Notes: a model not told the origin generated them from the sequence alone. A stretch of DNA of 64,000 nt from Paenibacillus aceris (GCF_017874035.1 NZ_JAGGKV010000008.1:245942-309941); one strand, 5' to 3'; numbered from the stretch's first letter, positions 24,980 through 33,945 are shown. A program made the numbers and translations.

Positions 24980-27900
24980 TTACTTATTTAGAACCATTTG
25001 CGCCATTTGCGCAAGATCTACAATATCAACCTTACCATCGCCATTCAAATCAGCTGATCTTGCAACGTTCCAATCCGGACTGCTTCTGTCCTTGCCGTAA
25101 TGACTGGCAACCATCGCTAGATCTCCAATCGAGAATTTACCGTCGTTGTTCAAGTCGCCATTTGAGACGTTGCCCGTAATATGAACTGCGAACTCAGTGG
25201 CTACAGCTTCTGACTCCACGCCTCCTTCATCCGCGATAACTGCTTTGTTCACTGCGATTCTGCCTGAAGTATCCGGAGACCCTATCGCTTTAAATGCAAT
25301 GTTAACGAAAGGTATCTCCTGCTTGCTTTGAAGATCTTTGCCGATGTTGGCAAGTACCATGCGAATGCTGCCTTTGTGATCATCGACATATTGAACAATA
25401 ACAATTCCTTCTGTAGCCGAGCTAATATTTTGAAGTTCAAACATGTCAGCTGGATAGTTCAACGTAGTGTCAGAAGCATACACAGACCCTGTTACATTCG
25501 ACACGCCTAGCTTTACTGTAAAAGTCGAACCTTCTGTTACACTGCTTGCTCCATCCAGTGTCGTGTTAGCGCTTAGTTTCGCTTGCCCGCTAATCATAAT
25601 GATCTTGGTTCCCACTACTTCGGAATTATCTTTAGCCGTTGCTTTTACAGTAACTGTACCATCGCTTACAGCTGTCAACAGTCCCGATTCATTCATTGTT
25701 GCACGACCGGTACCATTTTCTACCATCCAGGTGACATCCGGATTCGTCGCATCTGAAGGAGATACCTCGGCTGTTAATTGAAGTGTGCCTCCAAGGGTCG
25801 TGATCTCCGAATCGCCATGAATGACAATACTTTCAACGGGTATATCCGCATCTTCCATTTCTGTCACACGGATATTATCGAATGTTGCATTAGCCTTATA
25901 TGTGCGAAGTCCGATAGCACCTTCTGTAAAGGTACTGTCAACAACGCTATCCACGAGTGTGTCATTGACATAAACATCAATATTGGGTCCCTTTGCCACT
26001 ACTTTCAGCCGATAAACGGTATCTACTTTGATCGGAGGGGCAACATTGTTAGCCAGCTCGGTCCAATTGTTATCTAATCTGCCTAATTGAACTCGTCCAG
26101 CCAACGTAATACCTGCATAATACCCCTGCAAGTTATCCGTTCCAACAGTTGGATTATGAACTCTGAATATAACCCCGGCATTAGCTAAATTGGGGCTTGC
26201 ACTCATTGAAATATCCGTTTCATAAGTGAAGTCTTGGAAATTAGTCTCATTAGCAACAGCTTTGAATCCTTCTCCGCTCTGCACCGTGTAAGCACCACTA
26301 GCAGCGCTCCACTCGCCACCATAAGTGGTCCAACCATTTGCGTTCAAATCATCAAACTTATCGATGAACGGCAAAGGATTGTTAGCTTTGGCACTAAATT
26401 GCTTGACCGCATCATTCAAAGCAGCCATCGCTTCCTTAATGCCATCCGTGGTCGTTTGCGCGTTGTCATAGACAGCCTGGGCACTTGCGATTGCCGCAGT
26501 GAATCTATCGATGACTTGCTGTTTATACTGTCCTGGACCATCTCCAACTGTTGCATGATCGCGAATTTGCGCAGCAGCATGAATGTTATTCAATAGATCG
26601 GATTTATTAGTATTCCCGATTAACTCCCTATGCGCTGCGGCAACGCGAACAAAGTCAACTTTTTCCACTTTGCGGTCATAACTTAATAATCCATTGATTT
26701 CGTACTCGACATCCGAGATTTGCGTGTAAACCGCCGCACTAAGTCCAGGTTTATCCTTCAATTTCTTTAGCGTATTAATATAACTAATATACTTGTCCGT
26801 TAACTCTTCCTTGCTGTTCATTAATAGCTCAGCATAGACGATTAAGGGGCTGAATTCATGTCCTGGCACGCGAAGACCTAAGCCCCCGTATTCACCAAGT
26901 GTTGCTGCCCGATATTCCGAAGGGGTTGGAGAATCCGGTGCAGGATACTTGTGCCAATCCAAGAAATGACCTGCTTTCGATTCATTTTCTCCGCCACCCG
27001 CATCATACCATCCAGTGACACCGTTAATGAGACGGGTCGGATCCGCTTTTAACGCATGTGCGATAGCCTCCCTCGTATAATTTCCGCCATTGTCGAATTG
27101 CCCCCATCCTTCGTTAAACACAATATAGACGATAATGGAGGGTGAATTCTGTAATTGCTTGATCATTTCATCGAATTCTTTGTAATATTGCGGTTGAGCT
27201 GAAACATCTCTGCTTGTTCCACTTGGCATGTCCTGCCAAACGAGCAGTCCAAGTTTATCTGCCCAGTAATACCAACGAGCCGGCTCAATCTTGATATGCT
27301 TTCGGATCATGTTCATATCCATACGCTTTTCAGCTTCAATATCATATTTCAATGCTGCATCTGTAGGCGCTGTATAGAGGCCATCTGGCCAGTATCCCTG
27401 ATCCAAAGTCCCCATCTGAAACACGAATTTACCGTTCAGCAAAGGCCGCTGGATACCGTCGACTTTCCCCAGTTTTACCTCTCTCATACCGAAGTAACTG
27501 TTAATTTTATCGACAATCGTTCCACCGTCTTTTAATGATACTTTAAGATCATAGAGGAACGGATCATCCGGCGTCCACCATCTTGCATTCGGTACAGGAA
27601 GCAGCAATTGCGTTCCAGCACTTCCGCTAATGCGGCCTACTTCTACACCATTCTTTAGAGCTACGGCTTCTACGGTTTTACCTGCTCCATTTACAGAATC
27701 TACGGTTAGCTTCAATTGACCATTCCAAATATCTGGCACCATATCCATCCGCTCAATGCTTGCTGCAGCGACTGGCTCGAGCCACACCGTTTGCCAGATA
27801 CCGGACACTGACGTATACCAAATGCCTCCCGGTTGCACGACCGTTTGCTTACCTTTGATTTGATCTCCTTGAGTATCCGTATAATCGAGTACATGAACGA

Positions 27901-29206
27901 TCAATTCGTTCTCGCCAGGCTTTAACTGATCTGTAATATCAAAGCTAAATGCGGTGTATCCGCCTTTATGGCTTCCAACCTTTGTTCCGTTCACATACAC
28001 GTCTGTCTCATAATCAACTGCGCCAAAATTCAATTTCACATGTTGTCCATTCCAATTTTGCGGCACCGTGAAGCTTCGCTTATACCACATCAACTGTTCC
28101 TGACGTTGTATGCCCGATAGTTTAGATTCCACCGCAAACGGCACCGTAATGTTCTCTTTAAGCGTTTGGCCGGTTGGAAGCGCATCCCCCTGCTTGGCAG
28201 GCTGGAATTCCCACTTTCCATTCAGATTTAGCCATTGATCACGAACCATCTGTGGTCTTGGGTAATCCGGCAGAGGATTGTTCTCATCTACATCGTTTGC
28301 CCATGGAGTTTCTATTTGATAGGTGGAATAGTTCTTTACCGCTAGATAGAAATCTTTCACCGGCTTGCTGCTTGCAGCGTACACAAGGGCACCGCCGCCT
28401 GTATATCCTATATTTGCCATAGGGGCATCTTGGCGATACATCGGATAATCGAACTCGATTTGTATCGTCTTCGGATCACCTGATTTCAATGCCGCCGATT
28501 TAATGGGCCAATCCTTCCCTAACACATTGGCGGAGAGCTGCTCCCTTGCGTTGCTGCCCAGCTCTGCTAATGCCTCCGCAAATGTAAATTCAGCACGCAG
28601 ACCGTCGGGCAAAACCGAACCAGATACAGGCCCGTTATTCTCAAAGTCAACAGGTAACGTGAAAGCTTCCGCTGGCACGATTTGCTTCGGTACGCTTTGG
28701 CTCCCCCATCGTAAAAACAAGTTAGATCCGCCATCATTCTCGAAATATTCAACCTTTATGTCATATTTGTGCCCTGCTGTCAATGAAATCGGGCTGCTCG
28801 TTTGTTCCTTATCCCAATCAGCAACCCAATGATCGATGACTAGTTTGTTGTCAAGCCACAGTCTAAAACCGTTATCTCCTGTCATCCAGAACGTATAATT
28901 TTCGGAGAATTCCGGTGTGATCTGTCCCGTCCATCTCACATTCACATGGTTGTTTTGACCAACCAGCGTCATGAAAGCGCCTTCCAATGAACTAAAGTTA
29001 ATATACGGATCAACGATCGTCGTAACTAAGTCTTCAAACCTAAACTCATTGGGACCCGAGTTCTTGTAATACTCCGCTTTCAATCCATAATTAGTCCCGT
29101 TAGGTGCGGATTCTGCGGCATGGCCGATGGATAGGTTATAAGGAAGAATGAGGCAGACAAGCATAGAAAAGATAAGTAATTGCACAAACTTTTTGGTCAT
29201 TTTCAT
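24980..29206 (-). CDS. Secreted multidomain GH2 glycoside hydrolase with PA14, FIVAR, Ig-like, cohesin and dockerin modules
   Basis: A 1408-residue extracellular enzyme. Order: signal peptide (1-31); PA14 (about 38-185, GLKAEYYKNSG...MTGDNGFRLWLDN); GH2 sugar-binding jelly roll (about 315-485); GH2 Ig domain; GH2 TIM barrel (about 590-870) with acid/base Glu699 in IVFNEGWGQ and probable nucleophile Glu772 in TLGEYGGLG; a FIVAR-like helical module; a laminin-G/DUF1080-like beta sandwich (PFIDKFDDLNANGWTTYGGEW); a Big_2-type Ig domain; a cohesin-like module; and a type I dockerin with DLNNDGKFSIGDL and DLNGDGKVDIVDL. The barrel resembles beta-galactosidase/mannosidase relatives, but the sugar is not certain. 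Its C-terminus is very close to that of the sialidase at 7.1 kb. Confidence 0.9.
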   Translation of the reverse strand: MKMTKKFVQLLIFSMLVCLILPYNLSIGHAAESAPNGTNYGLKAEYYKNSGPNEFRFEDLVTTIVDPYINFSSLEGAFMTLVGQNNHVNVRWTGQITPEFSENYTFWMTGDNGFRLWLDNKLVIDHWVADWDKEQTSSPISLTAGHKYDIKVEYFENDGGSNLFLRWGSQSVPKQIVPAEAFTLPVDFENNGPVSGSVLPDGLRAEFTFAEALAELGSNAREQLSANVLGKDWPIKSAALKSGDPKTIQIEFDYPMYRQDAPMANIGYTGGGALVYAASSKPVKDFYLAVKNYSTYQIETPWANDVDENNPLPDYPRPQMVRDQWLNLNGKWEFQPAKQGDALPTGQTLKENITVPFAVESKLSGIQRQEQLMWYKRSFTVPQNWNGQHVKLNFGAVDYETDVYVNGTKVGSHKGGYTAFSFDITDQLKPGENELIVHVLDYTDTQGDQIKGKQTVVQPGGIWYTSVSGIWQTVWLEPVAAASIERMDMVPDIWNGQLKLTVDSVNGAGKTVEAVALKNGVEVGRISGSAGTQLLLPVPNARWWTPDDPFLYDLKVSLKDGGTIVDKINSYFGMREVKLGKVDGIQRPLLNGKFVFQMGTLDQGYWPDGLYTAPTDAALKYDIEAEKRMDMNMIRKHIKIEPARWYYWADKLGLLVWQDMPSGTSRDVSAQPQYYKEFDEMIKQLQNSPSIIVYIVFNEGWGQFDNGGNYTREAIAHALKADPTRLINGVTGWYDAGGGENESKAGHFLDWHKYPAPDSPTPSEYRAATLGEYGGLGLRVPGHEFSPLIVYAELLMNSKEELTDKYISYINTLKKLKDKPGLSAAVYTQISDVEYEINGLLSYDRKVEKVDFVRVAAAHRELIGNTNKSDLLNNIHAAAQIRDHATVGDGPGQYKQQVIDRFTAAIASAQAVYDNAQTTTDGIKEAMAALNDAVKQFSAKANNPLPFIDKFDDLNANGWTTYGGEWSAASGAYTVQSGEGFKAVANETNFQDFTYETDISMSASPNLANAGVIFRVHNPTVGTDNLQGYYAGITLAGRVQLGRLDNNWTELANNVAPPIKVDTVYRLKVVAKGPNIDVYVNDTLVDSVVDSTFTEGAIGLRTYKANATFDNIRVTEMEDADIPVESIVIHGDSEITTLGGTLQLTAEVSPSDATNPDVTWMVENGTGRATMNESGLLTAVSDGTVTVKATAKDNSEVVGTKIIMISGQAKLSANTTLDGASSVTEGSTFTVKLGVSNVTGSVYASDTTLNYPADMFELQNISSATEGIVIVQYVDDHKGSIRMVLANIGKDLQSKQEIPFVNIAFKAIGSPDTSGRIAVNKAVIADEGGVESEAVATEFAVHITGNVSNGDLNNDGKFSIGDLAMVASHYGKDRSSPDWNVARSADLNGDGKVDIVDLAQMAQMVLNK

Positions 29207-29479
29207 TTGTATAATTCTCCTCTTTTAATTACTGGCGGATTTGCACCCCGGTCAAGGTTATCCGCAGGCTGACATGTTCATGCAACAATCGAACAGCTTT
29301 TGGTTATTTTTCTAGAAGAACCTCCCTCCGTACCTAAAATGAAATTGCTCTCGAATTGCTATAATAGTGAGTGCATAACAAGCATATATGTCCATCTATC
29401 CTTTTGTATTTATAATTATCAGGCATTTTATGTTATTTTTTGCCAATATATTTAAGGAACAGAGAATTTTCATTCATGT
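29207..29479 (-). promoter_or_regulatory. Upstream region of the GH2 gene
   Basis: About 320 bases separate GH2 from the peroxiredoxin gene. Seen here are a leader hairpin with GCGGAT/ATCCGC arms (29235-29265) plus inner TTG/CAA pairs, and the 14-mer ATTGCTATAATAGT (29355-29368) that is also present upstream of importer operon A. I could not assign a sure promoter. No gene is seen. Confidence 0.4.
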
Positions 29480-29530
29480 AAAAAAAATAGCAGCGTCAAG
29501 GTTTATAACCTCTGACCCACTGCTATTTTT
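29480..29530 (-). terminator. Terminator of the MFS-peroxiredoxin operon
   Basis: Long imperfect stem AAATAGCAG...CTGCTATTT with inner AGGTT/AACCT pairs, followed by a T run on the minus strand. Confidence 0.82.
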
Positions 29531-29533
29531 CAC

Positions 29534-30178
29534 TTAAAGTTTTTTTAGTTGTTCAATGATGACTTGAGGCTCCAACCGCTTCATGAAGTCCGGGTCGACG
29601 TGGGCATAGCGGATTAACCCCTCCTTATCGATCAGATACGTCGCCGGAACCGGCAGTACCCAGCGATCGCTTTTATTGAAGGCGGTAAGATTCAGCCCAA
29701 GCTTGTTCTGAAACGTATTTTGAAGATAGCCGGGCAATTCAAACAAAATTTGATATCTTTCCGCCACATAGCCATTCAGATCGCTCAGCACCTGAAAAGC
29801 CAGATTTTCTTTCTCCTTCTGGGAAAGCGATTTATCAGGCCTTTGCGGAGTAACGGCAATCAACTGGGCACCATCATTCTGAATCTCCGACAATACTTGC
29901 TGGTATGCCCGAAGTTGGACATTGCAAAACGGGCACCAGCTGCCACGGTAGAAGATCAGAATAACTGGACTTTTGGCAAGCTCGTCGTACAGGGTTACTT
30001 GCTTCCCGAGGGAATTCATTAACGAAAAGTTCGGAGCTTTATCGCCTGCATTCAAACCAACAATGATACCCGATTGCTGCTGATCCTTTATACATTGAAA
30101 AATTTCCGTCTGTACTTCTGCGGGAATGTTAGAAATAAAAGCAGCTTTTGTTTGATCCAGCTGTTCTTTAAGCGACAT
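29534..30178 (-). CDS. AhpC/TSA-type peroxiredoxin-like protein
   Basis: A 214-residue thioredoxin-fold protein. APNFSLMNSLGKQVTLYDELAKSPVILIFYRGSWCPFCNVQLRAYQ holds the active cysteines Cys82 and Cys85 in a W-C-P-F-C motif, unlike the T-x-x-C of classic peroxiredoxins; it fits the peroxiredoxin-like/AhpC-TSA class with an extra 40-residue helical N-terminus. VLSDLNGYVAERYQI and PATYLIDKEGLIRYAHVDPD complete the fold. It should reduce peroxides or protein disulfides. It overlaps the MFS gene by 11 bases, so the two are coupled and probably serve one stress response. Confidence 0.88.
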   Translation of the reverse strand: MSLKEQLDQTKAAFISNIPAEVQTEIFQCIKDQQQSGIIVGLNAGDKAPNFSLMNSLGKQVTLYDELAKSPVILIFYRGSWCPFCNVQLRAYQQVLSEIQNDGAQLIAVTPQRPDKSLSQKEKENLAFQVLSDLNGYVAERYQILFELPGYLQNTFQNKLGLNLTAFNKSDRWVLPVPATYLIDKEGLIRYAHVDPDFMKRLEPQVIIEQLKKL

Positions 30179-31409
30179 GGTACAGTTCTCCTTTGCGAAT
30201 TGAATGATGCTGCTTGAGAATCAAATAACCCACTGCTGCAATTACACAGAGTACCGCATCAATGCCAATTAAGATTTGATAATTATCAAAGGCTTCATAG
30301 GCAATCCCTCCTACCAACGCACCTAATATGCCGCCATCTTGATGAAAAAGCATTAAATTCCCGATTAACCTTCCCTTTTTGTTCGAAAACTCATTAGCAA
30401 TTAACATGCCTCCCGGAACTGCGCCCAAATACGTCAAACCGAAGGTAATGGCAAATACGATGGGAGACCAAGAGGTATGCAAAAGCAGAATCATAAAACT
30501 CAGTACACGAATCCCATACAACAGCGTCATTGCCAACCGCTTATTCATGACATCCATTAATATACCGAAACCAAGAGAACCTATGATTTCCATAGCGCCT
30601 AAAATACCCATCGAAAAAGCGATCATCCCAGATGTAACTTCAGCTTGTTGATGAATCGCTACCAAATTCATTTCCACAGTCCCCATATTGATTCCACAAG
30701 TAAAAAGTGCAAAAGCAACGATAAGTAGAGGGTAATTGAATGGTCTCCGATTAGATGGTATAGACTGATTATGATCCTCTATAGGCGTATCGATAGAATC
30801 GGATTTCGAGTTCACCACGCCACCCTTTTCAGGTTGACGTATGATGAACAAAATGAGCGGTACGGTTAATACCAATCCCAAAAAAGCCGATGCTAGAAAT
30901 GCGTATTCCCATGTTAAGTTACGATTTGAAAGGAATAGCGGGGTACAAACAGCTAGACCGACTGAGGATGCACTGCTCAAAATGCCTGCCGCTTTCGCTT
31001 TGTGGCGACCAAACCAGCTAAAGAGCAGCACGTAAGCCGTTGAGGCTCCTAGACCGGCCAATCCGGATAAGAGACCGTAACCTATAAAGAAGAATATCGG
31101 ATTGTGACCCATATACACGAAACCAGTGCCGGAAATGCTGAGCAAAGTAGCTATCAACATCACCTTCTTTGGTCCATAACGGTCGACAAGCCTGCCTCCG
31201 ACCGGAGCACAAAGTGCAGCGATGAATAGATTGGTCGACCAAGCTACCGAGATAAATCCTCGACTAACGTGCAAATCCGCTGACATCTGGACCTGATAAG
31301 AAGCCATTATGAAACGGGAAATTGCTCCAATAAACCCGATCACCCATAAAGCTGCAAGTCCGATCCATGCATAGTGACGTACATACCACCGCTCTTGTTT
31401 CATCCCCAT
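30168..31409 (-). CDS. Major facilitator superfamily transporter
   Basis: A 413-residue, twelve-segment transporter. The loop 2-3 signature appears as GGRLVDRYGPKKVMLI and its second-half copy as GFGILMDVMNKRLAMTL. The N-terminal half resembles the monocarboxylate/oxalate:formate antiporter group. A central cytoplasmic loop (SKSDSIDTPIEDHNQS) separates the halves. Gene order with a peroxiredoxin-like gene and a divergent TetR regulator suggests an efflux pump for a toxic compound, but direction and substrate are inferred. The start at 31409 has a ribosome site close by; MKQERW two codons later is an alternative. Confidence 0.88.
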   Translation of the reverse strand: MGMKQERWYVRHYAWIGLAALWVIGFIGAISRFIMASYQVQMSADLHVSRGFISVAWSTNLFIAALCAPVGGRLVDRYGPKKVMLIATLLSISGTGFVYMGHNPIFFFIGYGLLSGLAGLGASTAYVLLFSWFGRHKAKAAGILSSASSVGLAVCTPLFLSNRNLTWEYAFLASAFLGLVLTVPLILFIIRQPEKGGVVNSKSDSIDTPIEDHNQSIPSNRRPFNYPLLIVAFALFTCGINMGTVEMNLVAIHQQAEVTSGMIAFSMGILGAMEIIGSLGFGILMDVMNKRLAMTLLYGIRVLSFMILLLHTSWSPIVFAITFGLTYLGAVPGGMLIANEFSNKKGRLIGNLMLFHQDGGILGALVGGIAYEAFDNYQILIGIDAVLCVIAAVGYLILKQHHSIRKGELYHVA

Positions 31410-31441
31410 CCCGCCTTTATTTGAATTTCATTTCAATTTAT

Positions 31442-31493
31442 AAAAGATACCGTTTGGTATCTTTTATTGTAGCACACATCCAGTAAATGGCAA
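31442..31493 (-). promoter_or_regulatory. MFS operon promoter with a 24-bp perfect operator
   Basis: Minus-strand -35 TTGCCA (31488-31493), 16-base spacer, -10 TACAAT (31466-31471). Directly downstream, over the transcript start, lies AAAAGATACC-GTTT-GGTATCTTTT (31442-31465), a perfect dyad with ten-base arms. The divergent TetR gene begins 89 bases away and is the obvious candidate to bind it. Confidence 0.8.
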
Positions 31494-31512
31494 TGGCTCG
31501 CATGTAAAATTT

Positions 31513-31520
31513 GTTATAAT
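31513..31520 (+). promoter_or_regulatory. Extended -10 promoter of the divergent tetR gene
   Basis: TGTTATAAT, with TATAAT at 31515-31520, 34 bases before the start codon; the -35 is weak. The 24-bp dyad at 31442-31465 lies about 50 bases upstream of this box. Confidence 0.5.
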
Positions 31521-31553
31521 GATGAAAAGGAAAATGATTCGAACGGAGGGCTC

Positions 31554-32147
31554 ATGAAAAAAGGAGATAAAACACGGGAGCACATCATCATGAAATCTGC
31601 TGAACTTTTTAACCAGCAAGGTTATGCCGGTTCATCGTTAAACGATATTATTGCCGCCACCGGCATCAAGAAAGGCGGCATTTATCGCCATTTTAGCAGT
31701 AAAGACGAAATTGCCCTTGAGGCTTATAATTATGCTGCAAGTATAGTTGGAGGCAAGTTTTCCGAAGCCATCGGGAAAGAGGAGTCAGCAGCAGATCAAT
31801 TGCTCGCATTTTTCCGCGTCTATGAGGATGTTGTCGATAATCCGCCGTTCATTGGCGGGTGCCCCTTGCAGAACACAGCTGTAGAGAGTGACGACACTCA
31901 CCCTGCTATGCGACAAAGAGCCCAACGAGGCTTATATAGTACAATAGACACGATGAAAAGTATTATTTCTGAAGGTATCCGCAAGGGTGAATTCAAGGAT
32001 AGTCTGGATGTGGACGCATTAGCCTCATTTGCCTTCTCATTATTGGAAGGCGGGATTATGTTGAGCAAGCTTGAAGGTAGCAATAGGCACATGCAAATGA
32101 ATATTGCGAGCTTCTCTTGCTATCTGCAGCAATGTTGCTATGAATAA
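31554..32147 (+). CDS. TetR/AcrR family regulator, probable repressor of the MFS-peroxiredoxin operon
   Basis: A 197-residue repressor. The N-terminus KTREHIIMKSAELFNQQGYAGSSLNDIIAATGIKKGGIYRHFSSKDEIALEAY is a full TetR helix-turn-helix (residues 4-60). The C-terminal part with NPPFIGGCPLQNTAVESDDTHPAMRQRAQRGL resembles the LmrA/YxaF group of TetR proteins that control drug efflux; its cysteine could be redox active. It is divergent from the MFS gene with a 24-bp perfect dyad between them. The ATG follows CGGAGG. Confidence 0.9.
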   Translation: MKKGDKTREHIIMKSAELFNQQGYAGSSLNDIIAATGIKKGGIYRHFSSKDEIALEAYNYAASIVGGKFSEAIGKEESAADQLLAFFRVYEDVVDNPPFIGGCPLQNTAVESDDTHPAMRQRAQRGLYSTIDTMKSIISEGIRKGEFKDSLDVDALASFAFSLLEGGIMLSKLEGSNRHMQMNIASFSCYLQQCCYE

Positions 32148-32190
32148 ATAAAAGAGCCAGCAAACATGCCGTTTGTTGGCTCTAAAACAA
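32147..32190. terminator. Convergent terminator between tetR and the aminopeptidase gene
   Basis: Perfect 13-bp arms AGAGCCAGCAAAC/GTTTGTTGGCTCT with a five-base loop. T-rich sequence (TTTATTTATT) follows only on the minus strand, so it mainly ends the aminopeptidase operon. Confidence 0.8.
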
Positions 32191-32222
32191 CTTATTTTAT
32201 CTACTCCGCACTATGCCGCGAT

Positions 32223-33173
32223 TTATAGGAGCAACCGCCCTTTTTCCATGATTAAGCTGTCATCCAAATAAACATCAATTCCGCTGACCACACAGTCAAT
32301 ATGAACGCCTGCCGCAATAGTCCCACCAAATGTGTTGTTGCTGCCGAAGGCCACATGAATGGTCCCGTACACTTTCTCATCCTCTAGAATAACCCCGGTA
32401 ATTCTGGCTTTATCGTTCGTCCCGATGCCGAACTCGCCAAGCAGCCTGCCGTCTCCATCCCCTAGCATCTGAAGCAGCTTTTCGCCCTCAGCACACCCTT
32501 CTGCTCTCACCAATCGACCTTGCTCCAAGGTTAGCAATAGCGGCGAGTCCAGCGCTCCGATACCGGCTACAGAACCATTCACGAGTATTTGGCCTGATGC
32601 GCTGCCTTCAACCGGCGCAATATAGCCCTCACCGGACGGCAAGTTTCCGGATTCTCCGGGATTCAAGTACATTCCCGTACTTGGGACGCCATTGCGCCCT
32701 TCTAGGGAGAACGATAACGAGTATCCGTCCTTTTCGATACGCACGTGCTTAGCCTGCGTCAACAAACCGGTTACCTTCTCCGTCAACGCCTTTACCTTCG
32801 TATAGTCGGCAGCTATGGCACCTTCAAGGAACATATCCTCCGTAATTCCTGGCATGGTCGCCAATCTTGCGCCTGAAGCGACAGCCTGCTTGCGGGCTTG
32901 CGTGTGCGTGAGCGAATGTTGGGTTATGCACACAACAACCTGGGAACTCGCCATGGCTGTTGCAACAGCCGCAGGCGGTTCTTCACCAGATTTGCTTCGC
33001 TCTTTCATGACCATTAGCACTGCTTCTGCGCCTAGGCTTTTGCCTGCTTCGTAAAGCGACTCCGCAAGCTCTTTCTTCACATCGTCCGATACGACAAGGA
33101 ATGTTTCATTTTCGCGAAGCCCTAGACAGTTTTGGAGCACATTCTTGCTAATTTCCGTTAATTGCGAATTCAT
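32223..33173 (-). CDS. M29-like aminopeptidase/hydrolase (COG2309-type)
   Basis: A 316-residue protein, likely cytoplasmic. The N-terminal half (NCLGLRENETFLVVSDDVKKELAESLYEAGKSLGAEAVLMVM) and the C-terminal metal-site half with LPSGEGYIAPVEGSASGQ, LLGEFGIGTN and GTIHVAFGSNNTFGG are typical of leucyl aminopeptidase (aminopeptidase T) relatives; conserved Glu and His residues of those motifs should hold the metal. Relatives also include ring-opening dioxygenases such as dihydroxypyridine dioxygenase, so peptidase activity is probable, not certain. It is the last gene of the PucR-linked block, 19 bases after the AroM-like gene. Confidence 0.8.
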   Translation of the reverse strand: MNSQLTEISKNVLQNCLGLRENETFLVVSDDVKKELAESLYEAGKSLGAEAVLMVMKERSKSGEEPPAAVATAMASSQVVVCITQHSLTHTQARKQAVASGARLATMPGITEDMFLEGAIAADYTKVKALTEKVTGLLTQAKHVRIEKDGYSLSFSLEGRNGVPSTGMYLNPGESGNLPSGEGYIAPVEGSASGQILVNGSVAGIGALDSPLLLTLEQGRLVRAEGCAEGEKLLQMLGDGDGRLLGEFGIGTNDKARITGVILEDEKVYGTIHVAFGSNNTFGGTIAAGVHIDCVVSGIDVYLDDSLIMEKGRLLL

Positions 33174-33192
33174 GATTAACCATCCTTTTCAT

Positions 33193-33864
33193 TCAGATCA
33201 TTTCAGATACGATTTTGGCCATAATCGCGTTGGATAAAATGACCGGAAGCCCCGATGCCTCAGCAACCAGCAATCTTGCTTGTTCCGTATATCCCATACA
33301 ATCAAGCAGTATGATATCGACTTTGTCTTTCAGTTCAATAGCCGCTTGCTTGAAATGTTCTTCATCGAAGCGATAGGGAGAGGCCACAGCAAATACAGGT
33401 GCCAAACCAAATGGCGTATATTTGGGCTTTAAGTTCTCTTTTTGTTCAATTAATGGGACAATAACGCCAAAACGCCGATGTCCGACCATTGCTTTCACGG
33501 CAGGCGGGATGATGTGGTCAGGTTCGATCAAATATGACGTCGTCGTTTGAAGTCCCGGGAAGACGCCTGTACACAATAGAAGGATTTGCTTAATGCCGCT
33601 TTGCTCCAATTGAACGATTTTCTGCTGCAGGATGGGCTGGATTTTGGACCGAGACATCACAACCGACTCACCGCTCGTTAGCAAAGATGTTAGCACATAG
33701 TCATTTTCTTCCGGATATAAATGTCTTTCGATATGTTCCTTCGTCAAACCGTCCAACACGCCGACTTGGATCAATTCTGCACGTTCGTGCAAGTATTTTT
33801 CTAGAATCGGCGCTACATCCAAGCGAGGCGCCTGACCAATTGTAATCATTCCGAGCTTTTCCAT
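33193..33864 (-). CDS. AroM family protein
   Basis: A 223-residue protein resembling E. coli AroM throughout: LGMITIGQAPRLDVAPILEKYL, IKQILLLCTGVFPGL, IIPPAVKAMVGHRRFGVIVPLIEQ, VDIILLDCMGYTEQARLLVAEASGLPVILSNAIMAKIVSEMI. AroM has no established function. The fold resembles Asp/Glu racemases, with cysteines in LLLCTG and LLDCMG at places similar to the two catalytic cysteines, so it may be a racemase-like or isomerase-like enzyme (inference). It follows a terminator-like hairpin and is tightly linked to the aminopeptidase gene. Confidence 0.82.
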   Translation of the reverse strand: MEKLGMITIGQAPRLDVAPILEKYLHERAELIQVGVLDGLTKEHIERHLYPEENDYVLTSLLTSGESVVMSRSKIQPILQQKIVQLEQSGIKQILLLCTGVFPGLQTTTSYLIEPDHIIPPAVKAMVGHRRFGVIVPLIEQKENLKPKYTPFGLAPVFAVASPYRFDEEHFKQAAIELKDKVDIILLDCMGYTEQARLLVAEASGLPVILSNAIMAKIVSEMI

Positions 33865-33906
33865 CTAGAATTCCCTCCGCAGCATAAATAATGAGTGAAA
33901 TTGGGT

Positions 33907-33938
33907 AAAAAAAAGGAGGAAGATGCCCTCCCTCCTTT
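33907..33938 (-). terminator. Internal terminator between DUF1177 and AroM genes
   Basis: Stem AAAGGAGG/CCTCCTTT with an 11-base loop followed by eight T on the minus strand. It would cut the block into two expression levels; no clear promoter follows, so read-through probably supplies the last two genes. Confidence 0.75.
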
Positions 33939-33945
33939 AACTTGA

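Noticed and set aside
29235..29265. Hairpin in the GH2 leader considered as a cyclic-di-GMP or other riboswitch
   Set aside because: Only a short GCGGAT/ATCCGC stem is present and none of the conserved blocks of the GEMM classes; kept as a plain leader hairpin.
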